From contig NW_006499399.1 of NCBI RefSeq assembly GCF_000471905.2, forward strand, positions 195,786-259,785: 64,000 nt of DNA, in the 5' to 3' direction. This stretch comes from Amborella trichopoda (taxonomy: Eukaryota; Streptophyta; Magnoliopsida; Amborellales; Amborellaceae). Shown in pieces: positions 26,251 through 39,500 of the stretch. The notes under the pieces were generated by a model, which saw nothing but the letters and a program-made list of their open reading frames with translations, was not told where the DNA came from and did no database searches. The translations under genes and the position numbers were made by a program. Position 1 is the stretch's first letter. The number at the start of each line of letters is the position of its first letter.

Positions 26251-26676
26251 CAGTTTGTATAGATTTGATTCTCAAAATAATCAAAATTAAAATGTACCTC
26301 TAATAGTGTCAAGAAATGTGGTTTCAATACTGGTAATCTTTGTGATCGCTTTAATATATATTTTCATTTTTAATTAAGCTTTAAATATAGTGTAGATTGA
26401 GCTGATCTATAAAAACTTAAAAATGACGGTTGAAAACTACATTACAAGATACATTATCTCCAAAACTTACAAGATGCATTATTAACTTGAAATCTATTTT
26501 TTTCTCATGTCCATGCATCTTATGTCTAAGATGATCAATTTGAAGATATTTGAGCATCAAAACAATCGTTTTTGGTGAAATTTTTAAAGTGCACTCTAAT
26601 TTGGTTGTCTAGAGCTTCACAATTTTTAAAGTGCACTCTAATTTGGTTGTCTAGAGCTTCACACTTATATAAACTT
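26251..26676 (+). mobile_element. MITE family A, copy 1, with duplicated end
   Basis: Starts with a decayed form of the family's terminal repeat (CAGTTTGTATAGA, then TCTCAAAATAATCAAAATT), followed by TAGTGTCAAGAAATGTGGTTTC, GACGGTTGAAAA, AAGATGATCAATTTGAAGATATTTG and the right end CTCTAATTTGGTTGTCTAGAGC. The last 42 bp of the right end are present twice in perfect tandem (26579-26620 and 26621-26662). No coding capacity. Confidence 0.8.
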
Positions 26677-27551
26677 TTTGCAAAGATAAATGGTCTCTTC
26701 ATAGCCAATCTCATTCATTGTAACACCTTTGTTTCTAAGCCAGTTTTCTGACTCACTTGTGAAATAAAATTTGGGTCGGACAAATCACTGCAGCATTTAG
26801 AAGGGAAAGGTTTCTATACTTTCCCTACAGCATAGAAGATCCAAGTTTCTCCTACCATCCAATTTTATTCAAGTGAATCACTCACCATTTGATCCTAAAT
26901 CCAACACCTCAAAGTATTTTATTTTTAAATTTTTTTTAATGCAAAGTGTATGGATATGAAATTTGATACACATCATCTTCTCATTGGGGTGCACCTATTA
27001 AAAATATTAAAATTAATTTTTTAATAGAATATAATGATAAAAATACCTCTTAAAACTTTCAATTGTATTTTGATCATTTTATTTTATTGAGAATATTTTT
27101 TTTATATAGTTTTTACAAGTCCGAGTTTAATAAAAAATTAGATGCCCAAAATTTGATGTCAAAATATTTTATATAAAAAATAAATAAAAATAAAATGGTG
27201 TAGAGACATGACATTGTCATTGGGGCAATGTTAACCCTCCATTCAGAATGGGGGGTTGGATGAATGGAGGGTTGGATACGAAGTAAGTAAGTTTTATGTT
27301 CTAGGCAAAGCATAAAAAGCTTGCCCTTAATAGAATAGGGACCCTTGAGAGTGTCTAAGGTGCCCCTTTGCTGCCTGCTGCATGCTAAACTTCAGCCCAA
27401 ATTATATCATAAACCGAATATACAATTTGGGATACATAAAAAATGATAATCAGAAACAGCTGCTTGGCTGCAACGCAAAATTTTGGATATATAAAATATA
27501 CAATTTTAAAAGGGAGCAGGTTTAAATGGAGAGAGAGAGAGTGAGATTGAT
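26677..27551. other. intergenic DNA between convergent genes
   Basis: AT-rich sequence between the Jagunal-family gene and the EF-G stop codon, including the EF-G 3' UTR (just below 27552). A GA run lies at 27530-27541. Near 27240-27280 there is a short local duplication (GGAGGGTTGGAT-type). No gene seen. Confidence 0.5.
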
Positions 27552-30500
27552 TTAAGCAGCAACAGGCTGGTCTTTGTTAGAGAGCTGGGTTTGAATGTGT
27601 TGGGGCACCACATCAAACTTCGCGACCTGCATGGTGTAAGAAGCACGTCCTTTTGTCATGCCCCTCAGTGTGCTCACGTATTGAAACATCTCAGCCAAGG
27701 GTACCAACGCATCCACCACCTGCACCGAACCCAGTCATATGGGCATAATGATAATAAAAAACATGAACCTCACTCGCACACATGTACACATGGAGTGCAT
27801 GCACTCACACCAATCACATATCTTAGCCAAAATGAGAAAAAGGTTGCTACATATGCTTTGGCAAGATCAGATCAATGATCGGTACCAAATCGGTAAATTA
27901 GGTAACTCTTACACAAAAAAACCATAAGAGGGATATAAGAGAAAGAGGAGGTTATAAGTACCTTGAGACCCCCGGGCTTGTCTCCAAAGCTGTTGATCTG
28001 TCCTCTTCTAGAGTTGAGATCACCAATGACATCCCCCAAGTGCTCTTCGGGGGTGACCACCTCCACCTTCATTATGGGTTCAAGCAGTCTTGGTCCAGCC
28101 TTCCTCATACCATCTCGGAAGGCACCACGAGCTGCCAGCTGGAAGGCAAGCACACTTGAATCCACATCATGGTATGACCCGTCAACCAAGACAGCACGCA
28201 CATCAACTACAGGGTAGCCAGCGAGGATGCCATTGCTCATGCACTCCTCCAGCCCCTTCATCACCCCAGGGATGTACTCCTTTGGCACCGCACCTCCCTT
28301 TATCGCACTCTTGAACTCGTACCCGCTCCCTGGTTCCATGGGCTCAAACCTTATGGTCACATCGGCAAACTGGCCCTGTCCGCCCGACTGCTTCTTATGA
28401 ACATATTTCACTTCAGATTCTTTTGATATGCTCTCACGATAGTTGACTTGTGGTGCACCTACATTGGCCTCGACCTGTATCCATTTAGATCACATAGATT
28501 ATATAGACCGCAGTTAAGGCTGGCAACGGGCTGTGCCTGGCCCGGCCCTAGCTCTATTAAGGACAGACCGGGCCGAAGAAAAATAATGGAAAAAACTAGA
28601 GACAAAAAAAAAAGAGGGCCGAGCTAGGCGAGAACTAGGTCGGCACTAGCCCCAGCCTGGCCCTCGAGCCATGAACAGCCATACGTTTTTTGGGCCGGGC
28701 CACCGGGCCCATTGCCAGCCCTAACCGCAGTAAGTTTCAAATAAACTGGTATATAGAATCATATTAATGAGAATCTTTGGAAACTTTAGTTTTGTGAGTA
28801 TCCTGTTTGGTCATTCCACCACTTGAAAATGTATAAAAACAAAGATAAGTTCTTAACCTAGATGTACATTGATTGACATGATCAAAAGATCATCACATAA
28901 ATGTGTAGTAATTCACATAGGGACTTATTCAGACACTGAAATTTTAGGAAAATTTGGCAATTTTACTTATCTTTTTTACTGGGAAACCCAAATATTTGGC
29001 ACATGCTGTGTGGGAGGTGTGACCAAACTAAGAGCAAGACGGGAGGCAAGAACAAGGGGAAGACATGCCACACGCGCACAAGTTCACCACACAAAAGCCA
29101 GTGGAAAATTAATAATTGGAGATAAACAAAGAGTGTTGGCATGCTGGGAACAAACCTTGAATTCCCTTTTCAATCGATCAACAATGATTTCCAGATGGAG
29201 CTCTCCCATTCCTTCAATCACAGTCTGATTAATCTCTTCATCTCTTGAGAAATGGAAGGATGGGTCCTCTTGAGCAAGCTTGATGAGGCCGCTTGCCATC
29301 TTATCAATGTCAGCTTTGGTTTTTGGTTCAATTGCAACTTTAATAACAGGATCTGGAAAGTCCATCCGCTCCAATACTACGGGTTTGTCTGGATCGCATA
29401 GTGTCTCACCAGTAATGGTGTCTTTCAATCCAGCGAGCGCAACAATGTCACCTGTCAATGCTGCTTTAACATCCTCCCTACTGTTAGCATGCATCTCTAA
29501 TAGCCGGCCGATTCTTTCCTTCTTGTTTTTGTTAGAATTGAGAACATATGATCCAGCAGTCAGCACGCCAGCATACACTCTCACAAATGTGAGTGAACCC
29601 ACAAATGGATCACTCATGATCTTGAAAGCTAAACCAGCAAAAGGTTCATCATCACTGGCAGTTCTTTCAATAACTAGCTCTGGGTCTTCAGGATCGGTCC
29701 CTTTCATGGGAGGCAAGTCAAGTGGAGAAGGCAAATAGTCCACGATAGCATCAAGCAATGGCTGCACCCCCTTGTTTTTAAAAGCCGAACCACATAAAAC
29801 CGGAACAAAATTGCTATCTATCGTCCCCTTCCTTATCAACTTCTTGAGAGTTTGCTCGTCCGGTTCAATACCTTCTAGGTAATTCTCCATAGCTTTGTCA
29901 TCTAGCTCAACCACTGCATCAATCATTTGGGTTCTGTAGTCCTGAGCTAAATCTTTGAGATCATCTGGGATATCCTCATAGGCAAATTTGGCACCCAGTT
30001 CTTCTCCAGACCACACCACAGCTTTCATCTTCAATAGATCAATAATTCCTTGAAAACTATCTTCTGCACCCAATGGAAGTTGGAGGACCAGAGGTTTTGC
30101 ACCCAAGTTGGTGACAATCATATCCCTTGTTCTAAAGAAATTGGCCCCAAGACGATCCATTTTGTTGACGAAGCATATCCTAGGTACCCCGTACTTGTCA
30201 GCTTGTCTCCATACAGTTTCAGACTGAGGCTCCACACCCGCAACACTGTCAAACAAGCAGACAGCACCATCAAGGACTCTGAGAGCTCGCTCCACCTCGA
30301 GCGTGAAGTCCACATGGCCAGGGGTGTCGATGATGTTGATCCTGTGGTTGTTCCAAAATGTAGTTGTTGCAGCAGAAGTAATGGTTATGCCCCTTTCTTG
30401 TTCTTGTTCCATCCAGTCCATTGTAGCAGTACCCTCATGCACCTCACCGATCTTGTAATTTCTTCCAGTGTAATAAAGGATACGTTCTGTCGTAGTTGTC

Positions 30501-30570
30501 TTCCCTGCATCAATGTGAGCCATAATTCCAATATTCCTATAATCCTTGAGAGGCACAGCACGCTTTGCTT
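27552..30570 (-). CDS. EF-G exons 2-4: mature GTPase and ribosome-binding domains
   Basis: Exon 2 (29156-30570) holds the whole G domain, domain II and most of domain III (ending [15 protein letters not shown]). Exon 3 (27962-28474) holds domain IV ([14 protein letters not shown], then GGQGQFADV, then the GSYHDVDSS loop). Exon 4 (27552-27719) holds the end of domain V ([20 protein letters not shown]). Introns 2 and 3 are 681 and 242 bp. Intron 2 contains a MITE. Confidence 0.95.
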
Positions 30571-33500
30571 CTGCACATATCAAAGAAAAGAGCAATCACT
30601 ATCACTGTAATCCTTAGTGGGGTGGAATGATATTTTAAAAATATGCAATTTTTTAAAATAATTTTTTTATAAATAATTTAGTAATAAGCAATTTGTCATT
30701 GGCGTATCTATGGACTGATATTGAACAGCACAAGAAAATTGATAATGAATTCTGTCCAAGGTGCCTATAACTTTATTCCTGTCCTCGAAGAACAAAAGTT
30801 TCCCTCTGCAGTTGACTCATATACTTAGAACATGAGGTGAGACCAATGTTTGAAAATGTAGCTCAACTGTAGAATGCAGACCATCACTGGTCCAAGTTAA
30901 CTCGCATTAGTCTGCAGCGAGTCCCCCAGAATCCAAAAAGCACAATAAACAAATCGAGGAAAATATTAAAAATCATTAAAAACCAGAAAAATTAGAAACA
31001 CAAAAAAAATAAAATACAATATTACATGCATTAAAAAAAATAGTCCAAGAAATATGAATTTAAATTTGAAAGAGCAAAATTTACCCAAAATTACAATATC
31101 AATGCCAGGCAAGAACCCATACTTCCAATCCTTGTCAAAGCATCCTTAGACAACCCCAATAGGAACCCCCAAACCAGGTTCCTGTTTTGAGTTTGGATCA
31201 AGTCCTTCTGAGCTCTTGAAAGTCTTGGATGTGTTAATTTTGTTGTTGCATGTTTCAAAAAACCATATTCCCTTTTGGACTATATTATTTATTTAGTCTT
31301 TTGTGGTCATGAGGCCCTTATTCCTTAACATGATCATGAGACCATATCTGATGGACTAATTTTCTTTTTCGGTCCTTGAGGTTCACCTCAACTTTTTCCT
31401 TTTTGATCCTTATCTTCTTTTGACATGAGGGTTTTTTCCCCCTTTGATTTCACTCACCCTCACTACAGAAAATCTCTTCCATTCTCTCTCATCAGAACTG
31501 TTGCCAGGAGATGAACTAGAAACTGCCTTATGACTATATGTGCATTCGTTTTCTTGAAATTTTGGAAGTTTCAGCTGAGTGGTCAAGTAAATCTTCACAC
31601 TTGCAGTCTACTATCTTTAATAAAATTCTATTGTGAGAAGAAATATTTTATGATATGATGGGAATTTAGTCTCTCCGGTAAACTTGCATCAATTAGAAAA
31701 TACAAATTAGAATATATTCTGCTATGGTTTTGGATGAGTAACTGCAAGTGCAACTTAGTAACTCAAGTAGTGAAATATTGATCCTGGCTGTATCTTGGAA
31801 GTGCACTCGCCCAAACCGATTGCATCTCAGAATTTTATCGAGTCAAGGGCATTTAACATTACGAAGAGAGCAAGACCATCTAGTACCTCCAAGTGCCTTC
31901 TATTCTGAATATTTAATTTTTGAACATTGGGTAAAGTCCTCACCCTTTTGGATGTGTACCATGCCGCCGAAGTCTAGAGAAATTTAGCATCGGCATTCCT
32001 TTTGAACAAGATTAGTTTTAAACCTGTCTTTGAGTCCGACAAGTTCTACTTGTCAAAGAATTGACTCTTTGTAGGTATGGGATACGCCTTTGAAGGCATG
32101 TTCAAACTCATTACAAATAATGAAACAACTACCTCTTCTGTGTATACGTTTGATTAGTCTTTTGTGTATATGCCTGATTAGGTAACGTTAAGTATACTTT
32201 AGACCTTATTCCTAAATGTGAGAGTTTGGAAAATAGTCTTTGTAATGTGTGTGCACGATCAAATATCACAAAGAAAATTGGAAAGAAGTTCCAAGTTACT
32301 TGAGTTGATACACTGTGATGTTTGTGATTTCATTTAATTATAGACCCATGGTGGAAAGTACTTTGTCACCTTTATTGATGATTTCTCAAGATACACTTAT
32401 GCTTATTTGATTAGAAATACAGATTATGTATTTGAGAAATTCAAAATTTACAAAAAACTGAAACCGTAAACCAATTAAATTTGAAAATCAAGGTTACCAA
32501 AAGTGATAAAGGTGGTGAATATTGCTCCACTAACTTTTATATTGTAAGGAAAATGAAATTATTCACCAAGTTACTGCCCCATATACCCCACAATGTAATA
32601 TTTTAGCTAAAGAAAGAATCGCACACGTATGGATACGGTGAATGCCATGCTCATCAGTTCAAATTTCTCTACTAATTTATGGGGAGAGGCTTTAATGTCA
32701 GCATGTTATGTTTTGAATCGGATACTGTAGTCAAAATTTAATGCTACACCATATGAATTTGGAAAGAAAATGAAATCTTATTTAGGATTCCTCAAGGTTT
32801 GGGTTGTGCAGCCTTGGTAAGGCTCCTTGACCTTAAGAGGCCCAAACTTGGATCTAGATCGATTAAGTGTGTATTTGTGGCTATGCTGAATATGGCAAAG
32901 CTATAGATTTCTCGACCTAGAATCTAATGTGATTATAGAGTCCAAGGACGCAGAATTTTTTAACACGCATTTATTGATGAGCAAGTTATTGAATATGAAG
33001 AACCATACAGTAAATGTAATGTTGATGAACATGAGAACCCTGAAGACTTAGAACTAAAGATAGGTAAAAGAATGAGTGTCACTGATTTTTGGTACTAATT
33101 TTCAGACGTATCTCTTGGAAGAGGATCCTAAAACTATCCAAGAAGCCATGTCCTCACACTAGGGACCACATGATCATTCCGTGTTTTGTGAAGTGTGTCA
33201 CAGACTCACAAAACACCCCAAACAACCCCCCAAGTTCAAGTGACTAGGGCGAGTCTGAGTCGACTAGCACAAGTCGGCGGACATTGGGTAAGACATTAGA
33301 AACCAAAACTGACAGGAAAGAGTGAAACTCAAATTTATAAAGTGGAGCCCAACAATCTTTGAAGCTATGAAAAATTTCCCCAATGAATTCCCACATGTTG
33401 GCTAAGTCACAACTCAAGTTAACTCAGTGAGTTTTTCCAACTCGAATACAAGTTTATGTTCAATGATTCAAACACTTCACTCATGAGCAACTTGACATCT

Positions 33501-36500
33501 ATAGTAATCATAACACTACCTGAATGGCCAGGCAATAAGACAACAAGCAATAACACCATGCTAAGTAGAACATGATGTGCCTCATCGTAATCACAACATT
33601 ACCTAAATAGACAATAAGACAACAAGCAATAACACAACGCTAAGTAGAACATGATAAGCCTCATCTCTTTTGAAAAAAGAAAGAAAAAAAAATGAAATGC
33701 CTGACATGGCATTGCAAGACTCACAACACCCAATCAGCTTGTGTAGGTTTGATAGAATCATTGCATAAGGTTCACTGCTAGGAGTTCTTGTAGCAGCAAA
33801 AGGAATGACATATATGGATTGAAATGTTATTTTACCTAGGAGTCAACACAAATAATAGAAGAAGGTTCATTGGCATCAGTGTTCGACTACTCGGTCCCGA
33901 GTACTTGGGCCGAGTACTCAGGTTCGCCACCTTGACGAGCCCAAGTTTCCTCGAGTTGGGTGTCCCACTCAGGGTTATTAAAAAATTCAAACCTTTTTTT
34001 TTGCTGCTACAGTACTTGGGCCGAATACTCGTCCCGAGTAGTGGTTTGAACACTGATTGCCACACTTCACACCAAGGAGGCATGGAAATGCAATATTTAC
34101 TTAAGTTAATCTTGTATGGGCTTTCGGGCCAAATATGGATGGATCACTAAACAAGATTTGTACTATAATCTTCCTCTGCTTGTGAGGAACATTACTGCAA
34201 CTCCTTTGTATTGGTCACTTTTGGAACCCAACTGTGTAGAATGTGCCACTAAATAGTGCCACATCAGGTAAAATAAAATAAAATAATATATATGGTTTAT
34301 GTTAGGGTGCTCACACTGTAGAGTAATTTATCATTGTACTCAACAAGTTTTCGAAAATTATATACCCTTGCTTTGTATACAGAGCTTTTTTTTAGTAAGG
34401 GTAATTTTAGTCATTAGGAGGGGTGTGCGTCATCTACATAGAGCGTGACATTACTCACATGGAGCATTAAATGCCTCTAGTGTGCTCTATATGGGTGATC
34501 TCACACCCCATGTGGATGACGTCACATCCCTCCAATGACCAAAAATACCTTATTACAAAAATACTCCATGTACAAAACAATGGTATAGAAGTGTCCAAAA
34601 TTTGTTGAGTACAATGATAAATTACTCCATAGTGTGAGCACCCTAACATAACCATATATATATACATAAATGGTCAGCAGCATCATGTAGATAAGCTAAA
34701 TGCACCAACGGCCCAAATTGAATTTGGACCGATCTGACGATCACGGATGTCTAGTAGTGTCCAGTAATGTTTGAATTTTAATTTTTTTTCTACTAATCCA
34801 AATCACTTGAAATTCTAGGCGTGTGTTCTTCAAAAATAGGTGAATCTATGAAAAAATATTAAAAAATATTTTACATGAAAAAAATTGATCAAAATACCCT
34901 GCAAAGTTTCAGGGGTATTTTGGTCAATTATTTTCATGTAAAATGTTTTTTCAATATTTTTCGTAGATTCACCTATTTTTTAATAACACACGCCTAAAAT
35001 TTCAAGTGATTTGGATTTGTAGAAAAAAATTTAAAATTAAAACACTACTGGACATCCGTGATCGTCAGATCGGTCCAGATTCAATCTTGAGCCGTTGGTG
35101 CATTTAGCTTATCTACATGAAGCTGCTGACCATATCTTTTTCCTATATATATATATATATATATATATATCATAGATGTAATTTGGNNNNNNNNNNNNNN
35201 NNNNNNNNNNNNNNNNNNNNNNNNNNNNNNNNNNNNNNNNNNNNNNNNNNNNNNNNNNNNNNNNNNNNNNNNNNNNNNNNNNNNNNNNNNNNNNNNNNNN
35301 NNNNNNNNNNNNNNNNNNNNNNNNNNNNNNNNNNNNNNNNNNNNNNNNNNNNNNNNNNNNNNNNNNNNNNNNNNNNNNNNNNNNNNNNNNNNNNNNNNNN
35401 NNNNNNNNNNNNNNNNNNNNNNNNNNNNNNNNNNNNNNNNNNNNNNNNNNNNNNNNNNNNNNNNNNNNNNNNNNNNNNNNNNNNNNNNNNNNNNNNNNNN
35501 NNNNNNNNNNNNNNNNNNNNNNNNNNNNNNNNNNNNNNNNNNNNNNNNNNNNNNNNNNNNNNNNNNNNNNNNNNNNNNNNNNNNNNNNNNNNNNNNNNNN
35601 NNNNNNNNNNNNNNNNNNNNNNNNNNNNNNNNNNNNNNNNNNNNNNNNNNNNNNNNNNNNNNNNNNNNNNNNNNNNNNNNNNNNNNNNNNNNNNNNNNNN
35701 NNNNNNNNNNNNNNNNNNNNNNNNNNNNNNNNNNNNNNNNNNNNNNNNNNNNNNNNNNNNNNNNNNNNNNNNNNNNNNNNNNNNNNNNNNNNNNNNNNNN
35801 NNNNNNNNNNNNNNNNNNNNNNNNNNNNNNNNNNNNNNNNNNNNNNNNNNNNNNNNNNNNNNNNNNNNNNNNNNNNNNNNNNNNNNNNNNNNNNNNNNNC
35901 TATATATATATATATATATATATATATCATAGATGTAATTTTGGTGTCGAAAATTCTTAGGATGGTTTGAGAATCCATTTCCATCTCTAATTATAAAATT
36001 TTAAACTCTAAAAATGCTTCATATCAAGTAGATCTATAAACATATGAAAATCTTGAAAATGGACAGTCCAAATAATGTGTTGCAAGGTGCATTATTTTTG
36101 AGACCCGAAAAATTTTTTTGTCATATTCATATATCTCAATGTCGAGAAGATCAATTAGAGGTTTTTTAACATCAAAACAGCCTTTTCCGATGAATTTTTG
36201 GGGTGCACCTTAATTCTACGTTTTAAGGTTGCAACTTTATATAAGGGGGGAAGAAAAAGGAAATAGTGGGAAAAAAGGAGAAAAGAATATGCCTCATCTC
36301 TTCCGAAAATAGGAGAAAAAAAAAATGAAATGCCTAACATGGCATTGCAAGACTCACAACACCCAATCATTTCATAAGGTTCTCTACTAGGAGTCCTTGT
36401 AGCAGCAAAAGGAATGACATATGGATTGCTATGCTATTTTAACTGGGAGTCAATACAAATAATAGAAGAAGGTTCATTGGCACTAGTGTTTGACTACTCG

Positions 36501-39500
36501 ATTCCAAGTACTCGACCGTCGAGTACTCAAGCTCGCCACCTTGACGAGCACAAGTTTCCAGGAGTTAGGTGTCCCACTCAAGGATATTAAAAAATTACAA
36601 CCAAATCATAAAAAATCCAAAAATTTAAGGAATTTATTTGTAATATGATTTTTACGTTTTCTATCATTTTGACAAAGATTGGAAAGTTTTTTGGCCTTAA
36701 ATACCTATTTTTACATTTTCCAATCTTTTTTGGATTATTTTTCAAAAATACCCCACAGTCACAAGTTGATTTTTTAAAATCTACTTTTTTTTACTACTTT
36801 TTTAATCTCATTTTGATGTGTTTTGCTTAATCTTACTTTAAACATACAATTCTTATTTTTTAGATTTTTTATATTCTATATAATTTTTTTAACGTTTGTT
36901 TTTGCTGCTAAAGTACTTGGCCAGTTGGCCCTACTTGGGCTGAGTACTTGGATCAGGTATGGGCTGAGTCAGTGATTTAAAAAGCGGACCGCCCAATGCC
37001 TAGGCAGTCCAGAAGGCTTGGGCGCATCGCCCAAGCCTAGGCGCCCGGGAACCCACCTAGGCGGCCACCCAAGGGCGGAAATGCCCCACGTTGAGGCCAT
37101 TTTTTGATCATTTTTTTAATACTAAAGGGATAAAATTGTGGGTTTTAGGTTTATTTGAAACCTAAAACCCATTAGAGCCTATTTTAGAGAGGACAATTTT
37201 TTTTCTTTCTACTGAGCCGCCCAGGTTTTGGGCAGTGGGGGTGTTGGGCAGCCTGAACCCCCCCCCCCCCCCCCCCCACAGCCCCCGTCCCCGCTGCCTA
37301 GGCACTGCCTAGCACTTTTTGAAACATTGGGCCAAGTATTCTCTCCGAGTAGTGGTTTTGAACACTGATTAGCACACTTCACACCAAGTAGGTATGGAAA
37401 TGCAATATTTTCCTAAGTTCTTGTATGGGCTTTTGGGCCAAATACGGATGGATCACTAAACAAGATTTGGACTATAATCTTCCTCTGCTTGTGAGGAACA
37501 ATATTGCAACTCCTTTGTGTTGGTCACTTTTGGAACCCAACTGTGTAGAAGCTGCCACTAAATAGTGCCATATGGGGTAAAAAATAAATAAATAAATATG
37601 TGTATATATATATATATATAGGGTGTGGTTTGTATATTACATTCTTAAACAATCAAAGGCACACCTCCAAATTTTATCACAGATGTAATTTTGGTGTCTA
37701 AAATTCTTAGGATGGCTTGAGAATCCATTTTCATCTCTAACTACAAAATTTTAAACTCCAAAAACGCTTCAAATCAAGTAGACCTATAAACATATGAAAA
37801 TCTTGAAAATGGATGGTCCAGATAATGTGTTGCAAGATGCACTAGTTTTAGGAATCGAAAATAATTTCTGTTTTCATATTCATACATCTCGATGTCGAGA
37901 TGATCAATTAGAGGTTTTTCTAACATCAAAACAGGCTTTTCCGATGGATTTTTGTGGTGCACCTTAATTCTACATTTTAAGGTTGCCACTTTATATAGGG
38001 GGCCATCCTCTCTATACCCCTTATTCCAAACATTTCCCTAAACTCACTATCTCTGCCCCTCTTCTCTTATCCACCTTTTCCCCCCACTTTTCATCTTATC
38101 TCTCCCCTTAGATAGTTTTGGTCGGACCTGATTTTTTTTCAAGCGTACGGTGGGAAAAATCCCCTCAAACAACGGCGGAGGGTCCACGCGCCTTGCACGA
38201 TTTGTGAGTGTGCGCATGCGTGCTCTCCTATGTGCGGATAGGAACCAACAAAGAGAGATATTTTACGACAGAGGTGCATTTAGGCGCTTACCTCATCATT
38301 TTGGGGTTCGGGACACTCCCGGGGAATTTGCCCTCTTAGAACAGTTACGAAGCCCCTCCAGATGTCTGCCAGTGTGTTTGGACACGAACTCTCCTCAGAC
38401 TTTTTAACATGCCGCTTCGTTCTCTCGCGCTGGAAACTGCAATGTGGATTCGATTGTACTCCTCTATAGTGACTCGCTTGAACGAGGGCTATCGGACAAA
38501 AAGAAGGGATAAGAGAGAAAGGTGGTGTGGATCCCCCTATCTGCACAAACGCTATGCGCTCGGGCGATCTGGGCAACCAAAGGATTAGAACTCTCTTGAC
38601 TATCAAATCAGGAAGACTCCTCCTGAGTGACATAGGGAGAGAGCGTATGCGTCTCTCACAACTCAACTCGACTGTACGAAGAGGAAGTTAGAGGGATGGT
38701 CTGAGTTGGAACCCTTAGGCTGACTCTGAAAGGTTTTTATTCCAGCGTATGTCGAATAGCGGGACGCTATGTGATGCTCTGCAAACAAAGATTACTGTGA
38801 GGGCCAAGTAATGAGTGAAGAGAGGAAGAAAGAAAGAAGAGGGAGAGAGAGAATGAAGCCGCACGACTAGGGTGGGCTAGGGGTAGTTTCTCGCTTTGAA
38901 ATGTTTTCCCTCTCTTTGGCGTTGGATCCAAGGGTTAGGAGCAAAAGACAAGTAGAAACGAGCTAAATTCCTCTATTTCATTAATGAATGATCCGACCTT
39001 TTTACAATTGACCTAAGCTTGTTTATATAGAGGACCCACCAAACAGGGGTAGAAGCTCAAAACTAAGCTTAAAAACATTTAAAATAAATTACAATAAAAT
39101 CTCGAATTTGGGAAAAAGACCAAAATGCCCCTTAAACCTTTTGAGCTAATGACAAAACCATCCCTCTGAGGGGCCTTTCGCCATTGTCAGATCTTGGAAG
39201 CTTTTTTGAATGCTTGTGACGGTGATTGAGACAATCGATCATTCATAGTCTTGATGCTTGTTTGATTTTGAAGAGTTTGATGTCTTTTAATCGTCTTCAG
39301 GCGGACTTTTTCCAGAGAGGGTACAAATCCGACTAGATTGTGAACTTTTGGTCGTCAATGCAACGCGATCCATGGTGTTTCGAGTCTTTATTTTGATTGC
39401 AAATTAAAGAGAAGACTTCCACAGTCATTTTGCATCAATTTTTATCCGTTTTGGTTCTTGCTTGAAGTACTTTTTGATTTCGGGAGATTGCCGAAAAAAG

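Noticed and set aside
28090-30610. Plus-strand ORFs opposite the EF-G exons
   Set aside because: They are shadows of the strongly conserved minus-strand coding exons.
35109-35984. Long ORFs across the N block
   Set aside because: They consist almost wholly of unknown bases flanked by a TA run.
38150-38666. GC-rich frames on both strands left of the LTR element
   Set aside because: The composition stands out, but no family can be recognised on either strand and part lies in the LTR. Kept only as an unassigned stretch.
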